Assembly: GCA_963753615.1 (NCBI GenBank)
Contig: CAVWCW010000002.1
Coordinates: forward strand, 62,001-126,000
Source of the DNA: CAVWCW01 sp963753615
Lineage (GTDB): Bacteria > Pseudomonadota > Gammaproteobacteria > Chromatiales > Chromatiaceae
Reading direction: 5' to 3'
DNA: 64,000 bases
This document shows, piece after piece, positions 1-6,769 of this stretch. Numbering within the stretch: the first letter of the stretch is position 1; each line of letters opens with the position of its first letter. A program made the translations under genes and the position numbers. The notes below the pieces were generated by a model that saw only the letters and a program-made list of their open reading frames with translations, did no database searches and was not told the origin of the DNA.

Positions 1-1209
1 CTCCCGCAGGCCGGCACGCAGCTGCAGGGCGCAGCCCGGGTTGGAGGTGACCACCAGGTCCGGGCCGGCCTGGCGCAGCCGTTCGATCTTGTCCGCCCCC
101 AGGGCCGCCGAGATGGCCGGCTGCTGGATCATGTAGGTGCCGGCAGCCCCGCAACAGGTCTGATTGTCGGCCAAGGGCTCCAGGCGCAATCCCGGGATGC
201 GGGCCAACAGCCGGTAGGCGCCAGCGGCCTGGCCCATCGCATTGACCAGTGAGCAGGGGTCGTGCACCGCCACCCGCGCCGGCAGGGGCAGGAGCCGGAT
301 CTCGTCGGGCCAGCCTTGGTTGGCCAGGAACTGGGCGATGTCGCTGACCCGAGCGGCCAAGGCGCCGCTCTCGCTACTGCCAAGTAGCCGACCATAGTCC
401 ATTAGATGGGCGCCGCAGCCGCTGGCGCTGGTGAGCAGTGGTGCCGCGTCGCCAGCGGCGAAGGCGCGCAGATTGCGCTCGGCCAGCCGGCGGGCGGTCT
501 CCCGGTCGCCATTGTGCAGATGCATGGCCCCGCAACAGACCTGGGCCGCGGGCACCAGCACCCGGAAGCCCAGCCGCCTTAGGACGCGAATCGCCGCCGT
601 GGTTACTTCGGGCTCGACCTGCTGCGCGAGGCAGCCGGCGAAGAGATTCACCTGGCCGCGTTCCGGGCCCAGGGGCGGGTATGCGGCGGCCAGCTCCGAG
701 GCCGGCTGCAAAGGAGGCAGCAGCCGCTCCATGCGGCCCAGGCGCCAGCCCGCTGGCAGCCGTGGCCGTGTCAGCAGGCCCCAGCCCTGTAGCCGCCGCA
801 GCAGGCCGAACAGCCGACGGCCGGAGCTGCGCGCCGTGAGCAGCCCCAGAAAGAGTCGTCGTACGGCGCGTTGGGGCGGCGCAAGGCTGGCGAGATGGCG
901 GGCCCGCGCCGCGTCTACCAGCCCGGTCACCGATACCCCGGAGGGGCAAGCGGTCTCGCAGGCCTGGCAACCCAGGCAGCGATCCAGATGACCGCGGAGG
1001 CGGCGGCTGTCGGCGAGCTGGCCTTGGTCCAGGCCCTGGATCAGCGCCACCCGGCCCCGTGCCGAGTCGCCTTCGTCGGCGGTCAGGCGGTAGGTGGGGC
1101 AGGCCGGCAGGCACAGCCCGCATTTTACGCAGCGGTCGGCCTCGGCGGCGATGCGCCCCGGTTCCAGGCTCACGCCCGCCCCCTGCCGCGGCGCTGGCGC
1201 GGGGGGCAT
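1..1209 (-). CDS. glcF: Glycolate oxidase iron-sulfur subunit-like protein (partial, 3' end outside window)
   Basis: A continuous reading frame of about 403 codons runs off the left edge, so roughly the last 20 residues are missing. It has two ferredoxin-type CxxCxxCxxxCP clusters near the N-terminus (CVKCGLCLPACP, then CLGCQACETACP), then two cysteine-rich CCG-type domains (VCCGAMH and TCCGAAG), the architecture of GlcF/LldE-type Fe-S subunits that pass electrons from a flavin 2-hydroxyacid dehydrogenase to quinone. The partner glcD/glcE genes would lie to the left and cannot be seen. The ATG at 1209 is used; an in-frame GTG at 1173 is an alternative that brings the start closer to the first cluster. 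Substrate (glycolate or another hydroxyacid) is inferred from family only. Confidence 0.8.
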   Translation of the reverse strand, partial: MPPAPAPRQGAGVSLEPGRIAAEADRCVKCGLCLPACPTYRLTADEGDSARGRVALIQGLDQGQLADSRRLRGHLDRCLGCQACETACPSGVSVTGLVDAARARHLASLAPPQRAVRRLFLGLLTARSSGRRLFGLLRRLQGWGLLTRPRLPAGWRLGRMERLLPPLQPASELAAAYPPLGPERGQVNLFAGCLAQQVEPEVTTAAIRVLRRLGFRVLVPAAQVCCGAMHLHNGDRETARRLAERNLRAFAAGDAAPLLTSASGCGAHLMDYGRLLGSSESGALAARVSDIAQFLANQGWPDEIRLLPLPARVAVHDPCSLVNAMGQAAGAYRLLARIPGLRLEPLADNQTCCGAAGTYMIQQPAISAALGADKIERLRQAGPDLVVTSNPGCALQLRAGLRE

Positions 1210-1271
1210 CCAGACTTATAATAAGGTGCGAACTCCGATGCCGCCGAGGCGCAACAGGGGGGGGCGCTGCA

Positions 1272-1580
1272 ATGTCTTACTACCGTTACCATGTGTTCAT
1301 GTGCACCAATCTGCGTAAGGACGGTCGCCAGAGCTGCGAGCAATGCGGGGCCCAGAAGATGCGGGATTATCTCAAGCGCCGCTCAAAGGAGCTAGGCATA
1401 GCCGGCCCCGGCCAGGTGCGCATCAATAGTGCGGGCTGCCTGGACCGCTGCGAACAGGGCCCGGTGCTGGTGGTCTACCCGGAGGCGGTCTGGTACACCT
1501 ACGTCGACCGCGAGGACCTGGACGAGATCCTGCAGGAACACCTGCTGCACGGTCGTCCGGTGGAACGGTTGCGCATCTGA
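1272..1580 (+). CDS. (2Fe-2S) ferredoxin domain protein, thioredoxin-like type
   Basis: 102 residues. Starts at an ATG preceded by a strong G-rich Shine-Dalgarno run. Cysteines at FMCTN, SCEQCG and GCLDRC, followed by QGPVLVVYPEAVWY, are the pattern of thioredoxin-fold 2Fe-2S ferredoxins (Shethna / NuoE-like fold), a small soluble electron carrier in the cytoplasm. It is transcribed divergently from the glcF-like gene; a perfect TATAAT lies between them at 1217-1222 but without a convincing -35 box. A rho-independent terminator 140 bp downstream would end its transcript. Redox partner unknown. Confidence 0.85.
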   Translation: MSYYRYHVFMCTNLRKDGRQSCEQCGAQKMRDYLKRRSKELGIAGPGQVRINSAGCLDRCEQGPVLVVYPEAVWYTYVDREDLDEILQEHLLHGRPVERLRI

Positions 1581-1719
1581 ACTCGTCCGCCAACAGCATG
1601 TTTCGGTTGTTTGCAAATTTCAGGTTGACAGGTAGCTGGGAATATAAGATCATACTTACATGCTGAATCGCCTCATCGTGACTCAGTACTCCTCCATCCT
1701 CCTTTGGTGGTTATATATC

Positions 1720-1750
1720 GGCGTAGCGTCCCCCGCTACGCCATTTTTTT
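1720..1750 (+). terminator. Rho-independent terminator / possible rplM leader attenuator
   Basis: A perfect 9-bp stem (GGCGTAGCG at 1720-1728, CGCTACGCC at 1734-1742) with a 5-nt loop is followed by A and seven T. It lies between the ferredoxin gene and rplM. It may simply end the ferredoxin transcript, or act in the rplM leader if the promoter lies upstream of it. Confidence 0.85.
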
Positions 1751-1785
1751 GCCCCGTCCGGACCGAAGTTTCTGCTCGATCGGCC

Positions 1786-1814
1786 TTGTATCTTGATGTC
1801 GACTCCGGTAAGAT
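1786..1814 (+). promoter_or_regulatory. Possible rplM-rpsI promoter
   Basis: TTGTAT (1786-1791), 17-bp spacer, TAAGAT (1809-1814), 52 bp ahead of the rplM start and downstream of the terminator. The match to sigma-70 boxes is only moderate. A better -35 (TTGACA at 1625-1630) lies upstream of the terminator with a weaker -10 (GATCAT) at 17-bp spacing, so transcription may start there instead. Confidence 0.3.
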
Positions 1815-1866
1815 TCGCCTTCTTTTTTCCACGGCTTCAACAAAGTTGTCTCTAGGAGCTTCATAG

Positions 1867-2295
1867 ATGACCACCGTGAGTGCAAAACCCGCCGAAGTTC
1901 GGCGCGACTGGTTTCTGGTAGATGCCAAAGACAAGACCCTGGGTCGCCTGGCCAGTGAGATTGCCCGCCGGCTGCGCGGAAAGCACAAGGTCGAGTATAC
2001 GCCCCATGTGGACACCGGCGACTATATCGTGGTGGTCAATGCGGAGAAGATCCGGGTCACGGGCAACAAGCTGCAGGACAAGATGTACCATCACCACACC
2101 GGCTACGTCGGGCACCTGAAATCGATCAGCCTGGAAAAGCAGTTGGCGAAGGCGCCGGAGCGCGTGCTGCAGGCCGCGGTCAAGGGCATGCTGCCAAAGA
2201 ACCCGCTGGGCCGCGCCATGTTTAAGAAGCTCCGCGTCTATGCGGGCACCGAACACGGCCACCAGGCCCAGCAGCCGCAGCCGCTGGATATCTGA
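1867..2295 (+). CDS. rplM: 50S ribosomal protein L13
   Basis: 142 residues, the usual bacterial L13 length. Family signatures visible include WFLVDAKDKTLGRLAS near the N-terminus, GDYIVVVNAEKI, and the conserved KGMLPKNPLGR segment that contacts 23S rRNA. AGGAG at 1854-1858 sets the ATG start. It is an early-assembly large-subunit protein. rpsI follows after 32 bp, the conserved two-gene ribosomal operon. Confidence 0.98.
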   Translation: MTTVSAKPAEVRRDWFLVDAKDKTLGRLASEIARRLRGKHKVEYTPHVDTGDYIVVVNAEKIRVTGNKLQDKMYHHHTGYVGHLKSISLEKQLAKAPERVLQAAVKGMLPKNPLGRAMFKKLRVYAGTEHGHQAQQPQPLDI

Positions 2296-2327
2296 GCATA
2301 CAGCTAGCGAACATCACGGGACAGACA

Positions 2328-2717
2328 ATGGCAGAGACTTACTACGGCACCGGGCGGCGCAAGAGTTCCACCGCGCGGGTGTTTATGGCGACGGGCTCGG
2401 GTAACATCACCGTCAACGGACGCACCCTGGATAAATACTTTGGCCGCGAGACCGCTCGCATGGTGGTGCGCCAGCCCCTCGACGTGGTCGAAATGGGCGA
2501 CAAGCTGGATCTCAAGGTTACCGTCACCGGCGGCGGTAATACCGGCCAGGCCGGTGCTATCCGTCACGGCATAGCTCGCGCGCTGGCCGCGTATGACGAG
2601 GCCATGCGCAGCCCGATGCGGCGCGCCGGCTTCCTGACCCGGGACGCCCGCGAGGTGGAGCGCAAGAAAGTCGGTCTGCACAAGGCCCGCAAGCGTCCGC
2701 AGTACTCCAAGCGCTAA
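2328..2717 (+). CDS. rpsI: 30S ribosomal protein S9
   Basis: 129 residues with the S9 N-terminal YYGTGRRKSSTARVF and the lysine/arginine-rich tail ending KRPQYSKR, which reaches into the P-site and contacts tRNA. Start ATG, 32 bp after rplM, and co-transcribed with it. The tRNA-Gln gene begins 27 bp after the stop codon and may be part of the same transcript. Confidence 0.98.
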   Translation: MAETYYGTGRRKSSTARVFMATGSGNITVNGRTLDKYFGRETARMVVRQPLDVVEMGDKLDLKVTVTGGGNTGQAGAIRHGIARALAAYDEAMRSPMRRAGFLTRDAREVERKKVGLHKARKRPQYSKR

Positions 2718-2744
2718 TCGGGTCTGCCGCGCCGCGGGCCCCAT

Positions 2745-2818
2745 TGGGGGATCGTCTAGTGGCAGGACAGCGGACTCTGACTCCGCTAACCTAGGTTCGA
2801 ATCCTAGTCCCCCAGCCA
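2745..2818 (+). tRNA. tRNA-Gln (anticodon CTG)
   Basis: A full cloverleaf can be drawn: 7-bp acceptor stem (TGGGGGA / TCCCCCA), D arm, anticodon stem GCGGA/TCCGC with loop CTCTGAC giving anticodon CUG, and T arm CTAGG-TTCGAAT-CCTAG. U1-A72 and discriminator G73 are the identity features of glutamine tRNAs, and CCA is encoded. Its 3' end is repeated at 6156-6167 (see the island entry). Confidence 0.96.
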
Positions 2819-2826
2819 CATAAAAC

Positions 2827-2856
2827 AAAGGGTTAGGCGAAAGCTTAGCCCTTTTT
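2827..2856 (+). terminator. Terminator just downstream of tRNA-Gln
   Basis: A 12-bp stem with two G-U pairs (2827-2838 with 2843-2854) and a GAAA tetraloop, ending in five T. It starts 9 nt after the tRNA CCA. It lies inside the putative island and would replace the original tRNA terminator, now displaced to 6175-6206. Confidence 0.85.
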
Positions 2857-3033
2857 GTTTGTCGATGGCGCACTGATCGGCAATACTCCACAACAGAACG
2901 CCGTTTTTATTGACGTCGCGCATCCCGGCGTTCGGCCCCAAAAGGCTCAGTCATTACCGCTTGTGTCGGGTAAGCGTGCGCCAGCATCCGCCAGCCGATC
3001 CTTCTCTGCGCCGTACACCGGCGGCTTGATTTG

Positions 3034-3113
3034 CGGACACTGGCGGTTGGGCCATTGGGTGACCGGACTATGCCGGACGCTGGCGGTTGAGGCATTGAAC
3101 GGCCGGAATCGAC
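3034..3113. repeat. Imperfect 40-bp tandem duplication
   Basis: The 24 bases at 3034-3057 recur at 3074-3097 with three mismatches (shared core CTGGCGGTTG), and similarity continues weakly beyond, giving a period of exactly 40 bp. It lies in non-coding island sequence beside the transposase relic and may be part of that decayed element. Confidence 0.5.
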
Positions 3114-3193
3114 CCGAACCTGCTGCTCAGACCCCGCTCCCCGTAATTCCACTGTCCAGCCAAAGCAGACCCCCGCTTACTGCCGGCGGCTGG

Positions 3194-3396
3194 ATGACCT
3201 GGGCGCAACGCCTGAAGTCTTCGGCATCGACATCGAGACCCGTCTGGCTTGCGGCGGCGCACTGAGGATCATCGCCTGCATCGAATAGCCGGTGGTGATC
3301 AAGAAGAATATCACCCACCTCGACCCCAAAGACGCGTGTTCAGCACCCGCCCGGTTACCGCCCTCTCGGGCGCCACCGCAGGTCGACTTGTTCTGA
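3194..3396 (+). pseudogene. Relic of an IS91-family transposase C-terminus
   Basis: MTWAQRLK starts at 3194. After a one-base frame change the text continues VFGIDIETRLACGGALRI, then IACIE, an in-frame TAG (3286-3288), and PVVIKK. It ends in the low-complexity tail typical of these proteins (LPPSRAPPQVDLF, stop 3394-3396). The order WAQRLK-VFxIDIExCxxCGGxLRVIAxIEDPxVIxKIL is the recognisable C-terminal zinc-finger region of IS91-like transposases. One expected cysteine is missing, and both a frame break and a stop are present, so it is a dead fragment. The flanking 2857-3193 and 3397-3816 show no supported gene. Confidence 0.65.
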
Positions 3397-3816
3397 TCAA
3401 CCGCTCACCCCGACGCTTACAGGCGGCTGCGACCTGGATGGGCGTGGCGTGGCAGCGCTTGGCTTGAGGGTCAGAATACTTTCGAAAATCGCCTTCGCCT
3501 GCGGACCATTTCCCGGCTCGGCAGGCTGGGATTCCCGCCAATATTGCGTCGCGGGCGGGTTGACGGCTGCCTGACGACCGGGCGATATCACGAAGGACGT
3601 GGGGAAAAGGGCGTTTACGCTAGTTTTCCGTACCCGGGGCGCCGCCTGCAACGGTTGGCCTGCGATCGGCGTCCCTCCGCCGGGAATGTAACGCAGTGTA
3701 TCCTTGTGGTCTCCCGATGCTATTCCCGGTTAAACTGTAAGCGATCAGGCTGCCGCCGATTCAGCCTGACGCCAGATTTTCAACCAAATACTAAGCAATT
3801 CAGTCGGGGCATACCC

Positions 3817-5085
3817 ATGTCGTTTACCGCTAAAGTATTTCTCTGTCTGCTCGCCTCATTGACCCTGTATGTGCCGCTGGCGAGGAACGCAACGGCAGCC
3901 GATGTATTCGACGTCTCCTACGTCTGGGCCTCAAACCAAGCCGCCGTAAAGGAGTACCGGGAGCAGGTAGCGCGGATTCTGGGACCTGCGGTGGACAAAG
4001 ACCTTCGCCTGGTATCCGACGGTGACTTACTCGGCGTCATCTACAGGCGCCAGGGCGATATTTCCGGCGCGGTGCGGGTAGCCCGCGCCCACAGCCGTTT
4101 GCTGGTCGAACAGGGGTTGGAGCCGGCCGCTCCGGTCTTATCGAAGGACTGGATCATCACGAACGAGGCGCAGGCGGAAAATGAAACCGGGCCCGAGCCC
4201 GCTATCGCCAAGCGGCCCAACCCTCCGGCTCCATCGGTCAACCCCAACCGTGGAGCCGGAAAAACCGATGAAGCGCTCGATCTGGAAACCGCGGTAGAGG
4301 CCTATATCAAGAATCTACGGCGGGAAGGGCGAATCGGCGAGGACGAGCGCACCGGCTGGTCGGTGTATGACTTTACCACCGGAAGGAAGCTGGTCACCAT
4401 CAACGAAGAGGTCCAGTTTCAGGCGGCGAGTCTGATCAAGCCCTTCATCGCCGCCGCCTTCTTCCACCGGGTCGAACAAGGAGATCTGGTTTACGGCCCC
4501 AAGAGCCGCCGCCAAATGGAACGTATGATCCAGTACTCCAGTAACCGGGCCACCAACTGGGTGATGCGCCAGGTGGGCGGCCCCCAGGCGGTGCAACGGA
4601 TACTCCAAGGAAACTATCCGGGTATATTCGGTGCCACCCATATCGTGGAATACATCCCAGCCGGCGGACGGACTTACCGTAACAAAGCTTCGGCTCACGA
4701 CTACAGCCGGTTTCTCTACGCCATCTGGAACAACAAAATTGCCGGCGCCCAAGAGATCAAGCGTCTAATGGCGCTGCCCGGCCCCGACCGAATCTTTACC
4801 GGCGCCGAAGAGGTTCCGAGCGGCACCCGAGTCTTCAACAAGACAGGCAGCACCGCTAGGCTATGTGCGGACATCGGCATCCTGAGTGTGGAAGGTCCGG
4901 ACGGCAAACGCTATCCCTATACCCTGATAGGGATCATCGAAAAGCAGAACAAAGCCAGGAACTTTTCGGCCTGGATCCATTCTCGAGGCGAAGTGATCCG
5001 GGACGTCTCCGACATCGTTTACCGCGGTATTGCCCGGCGGCATGCTTTTGGAGATATGTTGAAGGTATCAAAATCGGATTTCTGA
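3817..5085 (+). CDS. Secreted class-A beta-lactamase-like serine hydrolase
   Basis: 422 residues from the ATG at 3817, chosen because it begins a clear signal peptide (MSFTAKVFLCLLASLTLYVP, cleavage near ATAA). A 130-residue N-terminal region of unknown role precedes a serine beta-lactamase / transpeptidase-type domain with SLIK (S195-K198), a YSSN motif where class A enzymes have SDN (around 230) and KTG (332-334). The Glu166 region of true class A enzymes is not obvious, so it belongs with the 'beta-lactamase-related serine hydrolases' (Beta-lactamase2 type) whose substrates are mostly unknown. Antibiotic hydrolysis should not be assumed. It is the only intact larger gene in the tRNA-Gln island, and codon use is less GC-rich than neighbouring core genes. 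Confidence 0.75.
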   Translation: MSFTAKVFLCLLASLTLYVPLARNATAADVFDVSYVWASNQAAVKEYREQVARILGPAVDKDLRLVSDGDLLGVIYRRQGDISGAVRVARAHSRLLVEQGLEPAAPVLSKDWIITNEAQAENETGPEPAIAKRPNPPAPSVNPNRGAGKTDEALDLETAVEAYIKNLRREGRIGEDERTGWSVYDFTTGRKLVTINEEVQFQAASLIKPFIAAAFFHRVEQGDLVYGPKSRRQMERMIQYSSNRATNWVMRQVGGPQAVQRILQGNYPGIFGATHIVEYIPAGGRTYRNKASAHDYSRFLYAIWNNKIAGAQEIKRLMALPGPDRIFTGAEEVPSGTRVFNKTGSTARLCADIGILSVEGPDGKRYPYTLIGIIEKQNKARNFSAWIHSRGEVIRDVSDIVYRGIARRHAFGDMLKVSKSDF

Positions 5086-5405
5086 CCTAGCTTCAATTGA
5101 ATCCGATTTCCCCAATACCCACGAGCCATTCCAATGCCTCTCCTCGGGCATCATTTCAAGAGCGACGGTGTTCGCCAATTTGGGGCGAGTCCTTGGAATT
5201 TCTTTTTTTCGAATTCCAAATACTCGGCATGGGCCTTACTGCTCGGCGAAACCAACTCGTTAACCATGAGAGGCTCGCAGCGTCCGCTGCATGCTTATAG
5301 CGGTCACTGGAAAATCGGCTTTCACTGTAAGAAAATCGTTGCGTACCTTCCTATTTCTTACAGTGAAGGCAGAATCTCTAGCATCTCTCTGAAGTGGAAA
5401 CGTCT
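5086..5405. other. Gene-free island stretch
   Basis: No supported gene. It contains a short dyad (TTGGAATT at 5193-5200 with AATTCCAA at 5212-5219, T-rich loop) and, nearer the following gene, the 14-bp inverted repeat described separately. Base composition is clearly lower in GC than the chromosome around it. Confidence 0.5.
5321..5367. repeat. Perfect 14-bp inverted repeat upstream of a hypothetical gene
   Basis: TTCACTGTAAGAAA at 5321-5334 and its exact reverse complement at 5354-5367, separated by 19 bp, end 38 bp before the start codon at 5406. There is no T-run, so a terminator is unlikely. An operator, a transcript hairpin or the ends of a small element are all possible. Confidence 0.7.
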
Positions 5406-5830
5406 ATGGCTCGTACAACCTGGGTCTACGATCCTCACTCCGGCGGAACCAAGATACCGGACCGTGCAAAGGACCGGATCCGTAAGCGTATCCTGAAACA
5501 TGCCGAAGCAACTACGCTGGAAAGTATCTTCGTATCGAGGTGCGATTCCGCGGTCAAGTTCTGCTACATAGACGCTTACACTGAGCCACAGCTATCCGAC
5601 GACTATGATCCGCAGTTGATCGGCGTGTCCCGAGAGCAATATATCGAGCAGATGCGCAACACCCCCATGCACTTATGTCGCCTGCGTTATTTTGGCAACG
5701 AGACAGGTGGTCCATGGACTTTTACACCTACAGCCACGAAAAGTACGAACCCTGTGTTTTCAACGACGGCGACTGGATGGGGACCCCTGAGCAGGCGTTC
5801 GATGCATCATCCGTGTACTTGAGCGCGTAA
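5406..5830 (+). pseudogene. Conserved hypothetical protein, interrupted by one frameshift
   Basis: The frame from ATG 5406 reads MARTTWVYDPHSGGTKIP and on to LCRLRYFGNE. A single missing base near 5702 then moves the sensible reading one frame over, where it continues DRWSMDFYTYSHEKYEPC, FNDGDWMGTPEQAF and stops at 5828-5830. The joined product would be about 141 residues. This resembles a small bacterial family of unknown function that begins with the same TTWVYDPHSGG motif and ends with the YTYSHExYEPC / GTPEEAF region; that resemblance is from memory. Whether the break is real decay or sequence error is open. It lies in the island, behind the 5321-5367 inverted repeat. Confidence 0.6.
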
Positions 5831-6068
5831 TTCAGTATCGCCGGGCCCGAGCCATATGTACATGATCTCAGTGAAACCCGATCAGTCCCCGAGACTACCG
5901 AATGGCTTCAACCTCAGGCCGCCAGAGGCCGGAGCATGCTGCCGGGGCTGGATCAAAATGTCGGCATACATTGAGGGTTATCAGCCGCCTACCGCCGAGT
6001 GACGGCGACGGACGAGGGCGCCGGCGCCGAGGACTGGTCGGAGACGGTCAAGTCATCAGGATCGGCGG

Positions 6069-6156
6069 AATTACGGTGACAGTTTACTAAACATACTTAT
6101 TAAGCGGCATATTTGGCGTATTTGGTAAACTGTCACCGTAATTTGTCACCGTAATT
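6069..6156. repeat. MITE-like hairpin element with 19-bp perfect inverted ends
   Basis: The 19 bases at 6069-6087 (beginning AATTACGGTGACAG) are exactly reverse-complemented at 6125-6143, enclosing a 37-bp AT-rich centre. GTCACCGTAATT then occurs once more at 6145-6156, a partial direct copy of the right arm abutting the duplicated tRNA end. The form is that of a small non-autonomous palindromic element or REP-like hairpin. There is no coding capacity. Confidence 0.7.
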
Positions 6157-6174
6157 CCCCCAGCCACCACCCAT

Positions 6175-6206
6175 GCCCGCCCCGGTTCGACGGGGCGGGC
6201 TTTTTT
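6175..6206 (+). terminator. Strong terminator, probably the displaced tRNA-Gln terminator
   Basis: A 10-bp GC stem (GCCCGCCCCG at 6175-6184, CGGGGCGGGC at 6191-6200) with a 6-nt loop is followed by six T. It lies 7 bp after the duplicated tRNA 3' end, where a tRNA terminator would originally have been. Confidence 0.88.
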
Positions 6207-6364
6207 GTTCCCTGCGCACTTGATCTCTGCGTGAGCCCCTAATTCGGGCGGCTGCTGCCAGATCCGTTCAAGGAGGGCTTTGATGATCGGTATCGAGCGG
6301 TCGAATCAAGGCCTTCCGAACACTGAGCGAATACCCCGTTTCGAGCCCCGATTCCCGCCGGTGA

Positions 6365-6407
6365 TTGACCGGTATCAATGCATACTGAAATACTAAAAAA
6401 GCATGAT
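6365..6407 (+). promoter_or_regulatory. FNR/Anr-dependent promoter of feoABC
   Basis: TTGACCGGTATCAA at 6365-6378 matches the FNR consensus TTGAT-N4-ATCAA at nine of ten positions. A -10-like CATGAT follows at 6402-6407, so a start near 6414 would place the FNR dyad centre about 41.5-42.5 bp upstream, the class II activator position. Oxygen-responsive control of ferrous iron uptake is known for E. coli feo. Here it is predicted from spacing and motif. Confidence 0.6.
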
Positions 6408-6435
6408 GACATTGGTGTGGAGCGGTGATATTGTC

Positions 6436-6452
6436 GAAATACGAATCATTTC
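6436..6452 (+). promoter_or_regulatory. Fur-box-like site ahead of feoA
   Basis: GAAATACGAATCATTTC has 5-bp perfect outer symmetry (GAAAT/ATTTC) and an AAT-rich core resembling the 19-bp Fur box. It lies 15 bp before the feoA start, where binding would block transcription under iron sufficiency. The match is partial. Confidence 0.4.
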
Positions 6453-6467
6453 CATTGGTGGCTGTGC

Positions 6468-6728
6468 ATGAGGCTAGGCGAATCCCCCCTTATCGATGAC
6501 GAATCCCTGCCGCTGGTGCAATTGCCGGTGGGCGGGCATGCTCGCATTGTCGAGATCCGCGGCGGACGCCAACTGACCCGGCGTCTGCTGGGCTTGGGGC
6601 TGCGGGTGGGGGTGGAACTCGATCTTCTGCACCGCCGCGGCCGCGGCGTGGTGGTAGGCCGTTCCGGCATCCGCGTAGCGCTCGGCGCCGGGGTGGCGGA
6701 GAAACTCTACGTCCTTCCGCTCGATTGA
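6468..6728 (+). CDS. feoA: Ferrous iron transport protein A
   Basis: 86 residues with the SH3-like FeoA pattern: LPVGGHARIVEIRGG, then LLGLGLRVGVELDLL and VVVGRSGIRVALGAGVAEKL. FeoA is a small cytoplasmic partner of the FeoB transporter. It is first in the feoABC operon; feoB starts 41 bp after its stop. The upstream FNR-like and Fur-like sites suggest control by oxygen and iron. Confidence 0.92.
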   Translation: MRLGESPLIDDESLPLVQLPVGGHARIVEIRGGRQLTRRLLGLGLRVGVELDLLHRRGRGVVVGRSGIRVALGAGVAEKLYVLPLD

Positions 6729-6769
6729 TACCTGCGCCGGCCCGTCCGGGCCGGTGTTCGGAGGTTGCT

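Larger units (their letters stand above)
2808..6167. mobile_element. Putative genomic island inserted in the 3' end of tRNA-Gln
   Basis: TCCCCCAGCCAC, the last bases of the tRNA gene (2808-2819), recurs in direct orientation at 6156-6167. The second copy is followed 7 bp later by a strong terminator, as expected of the original tRNA downstream region. The 3.35 kb between is visibly less GC-rich than the surroundings and holds an IS91-type transposase relic, a beta-lactamase-like gene, a frameshifted hypothetical gene and several hairpin repeats. No integrase gene survives. The att-site reading is inference from the repeat and layout. Confidence 0.55.
5831..6467. other. Intergenic region: island right end and feoA upstream region
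   Basis: No gene is supported. From left to right it holds about 240 bp without recognisable content, the inverted-repeat element at 6069-6156, the second copy of the tRNA-Gln 3' end (6156-6167), a strong terminator (6175-6206), and the FNR-like and Fur-like sites ahead of feoA. Confidence 0.6.

Noticed and set aside
1217..1222. TATAAT as a firm promoter for the ferredoxin gene
   Set aside because: No acceptable -35 element at 16-18 bp; kept only as a remark.
3544..3816. N-terminal extension of the beta-lactamase-like protein
   Set aside because: The extra 91 codons encode no recognisable sequence and would bury the signal peptide that begins at 3817.
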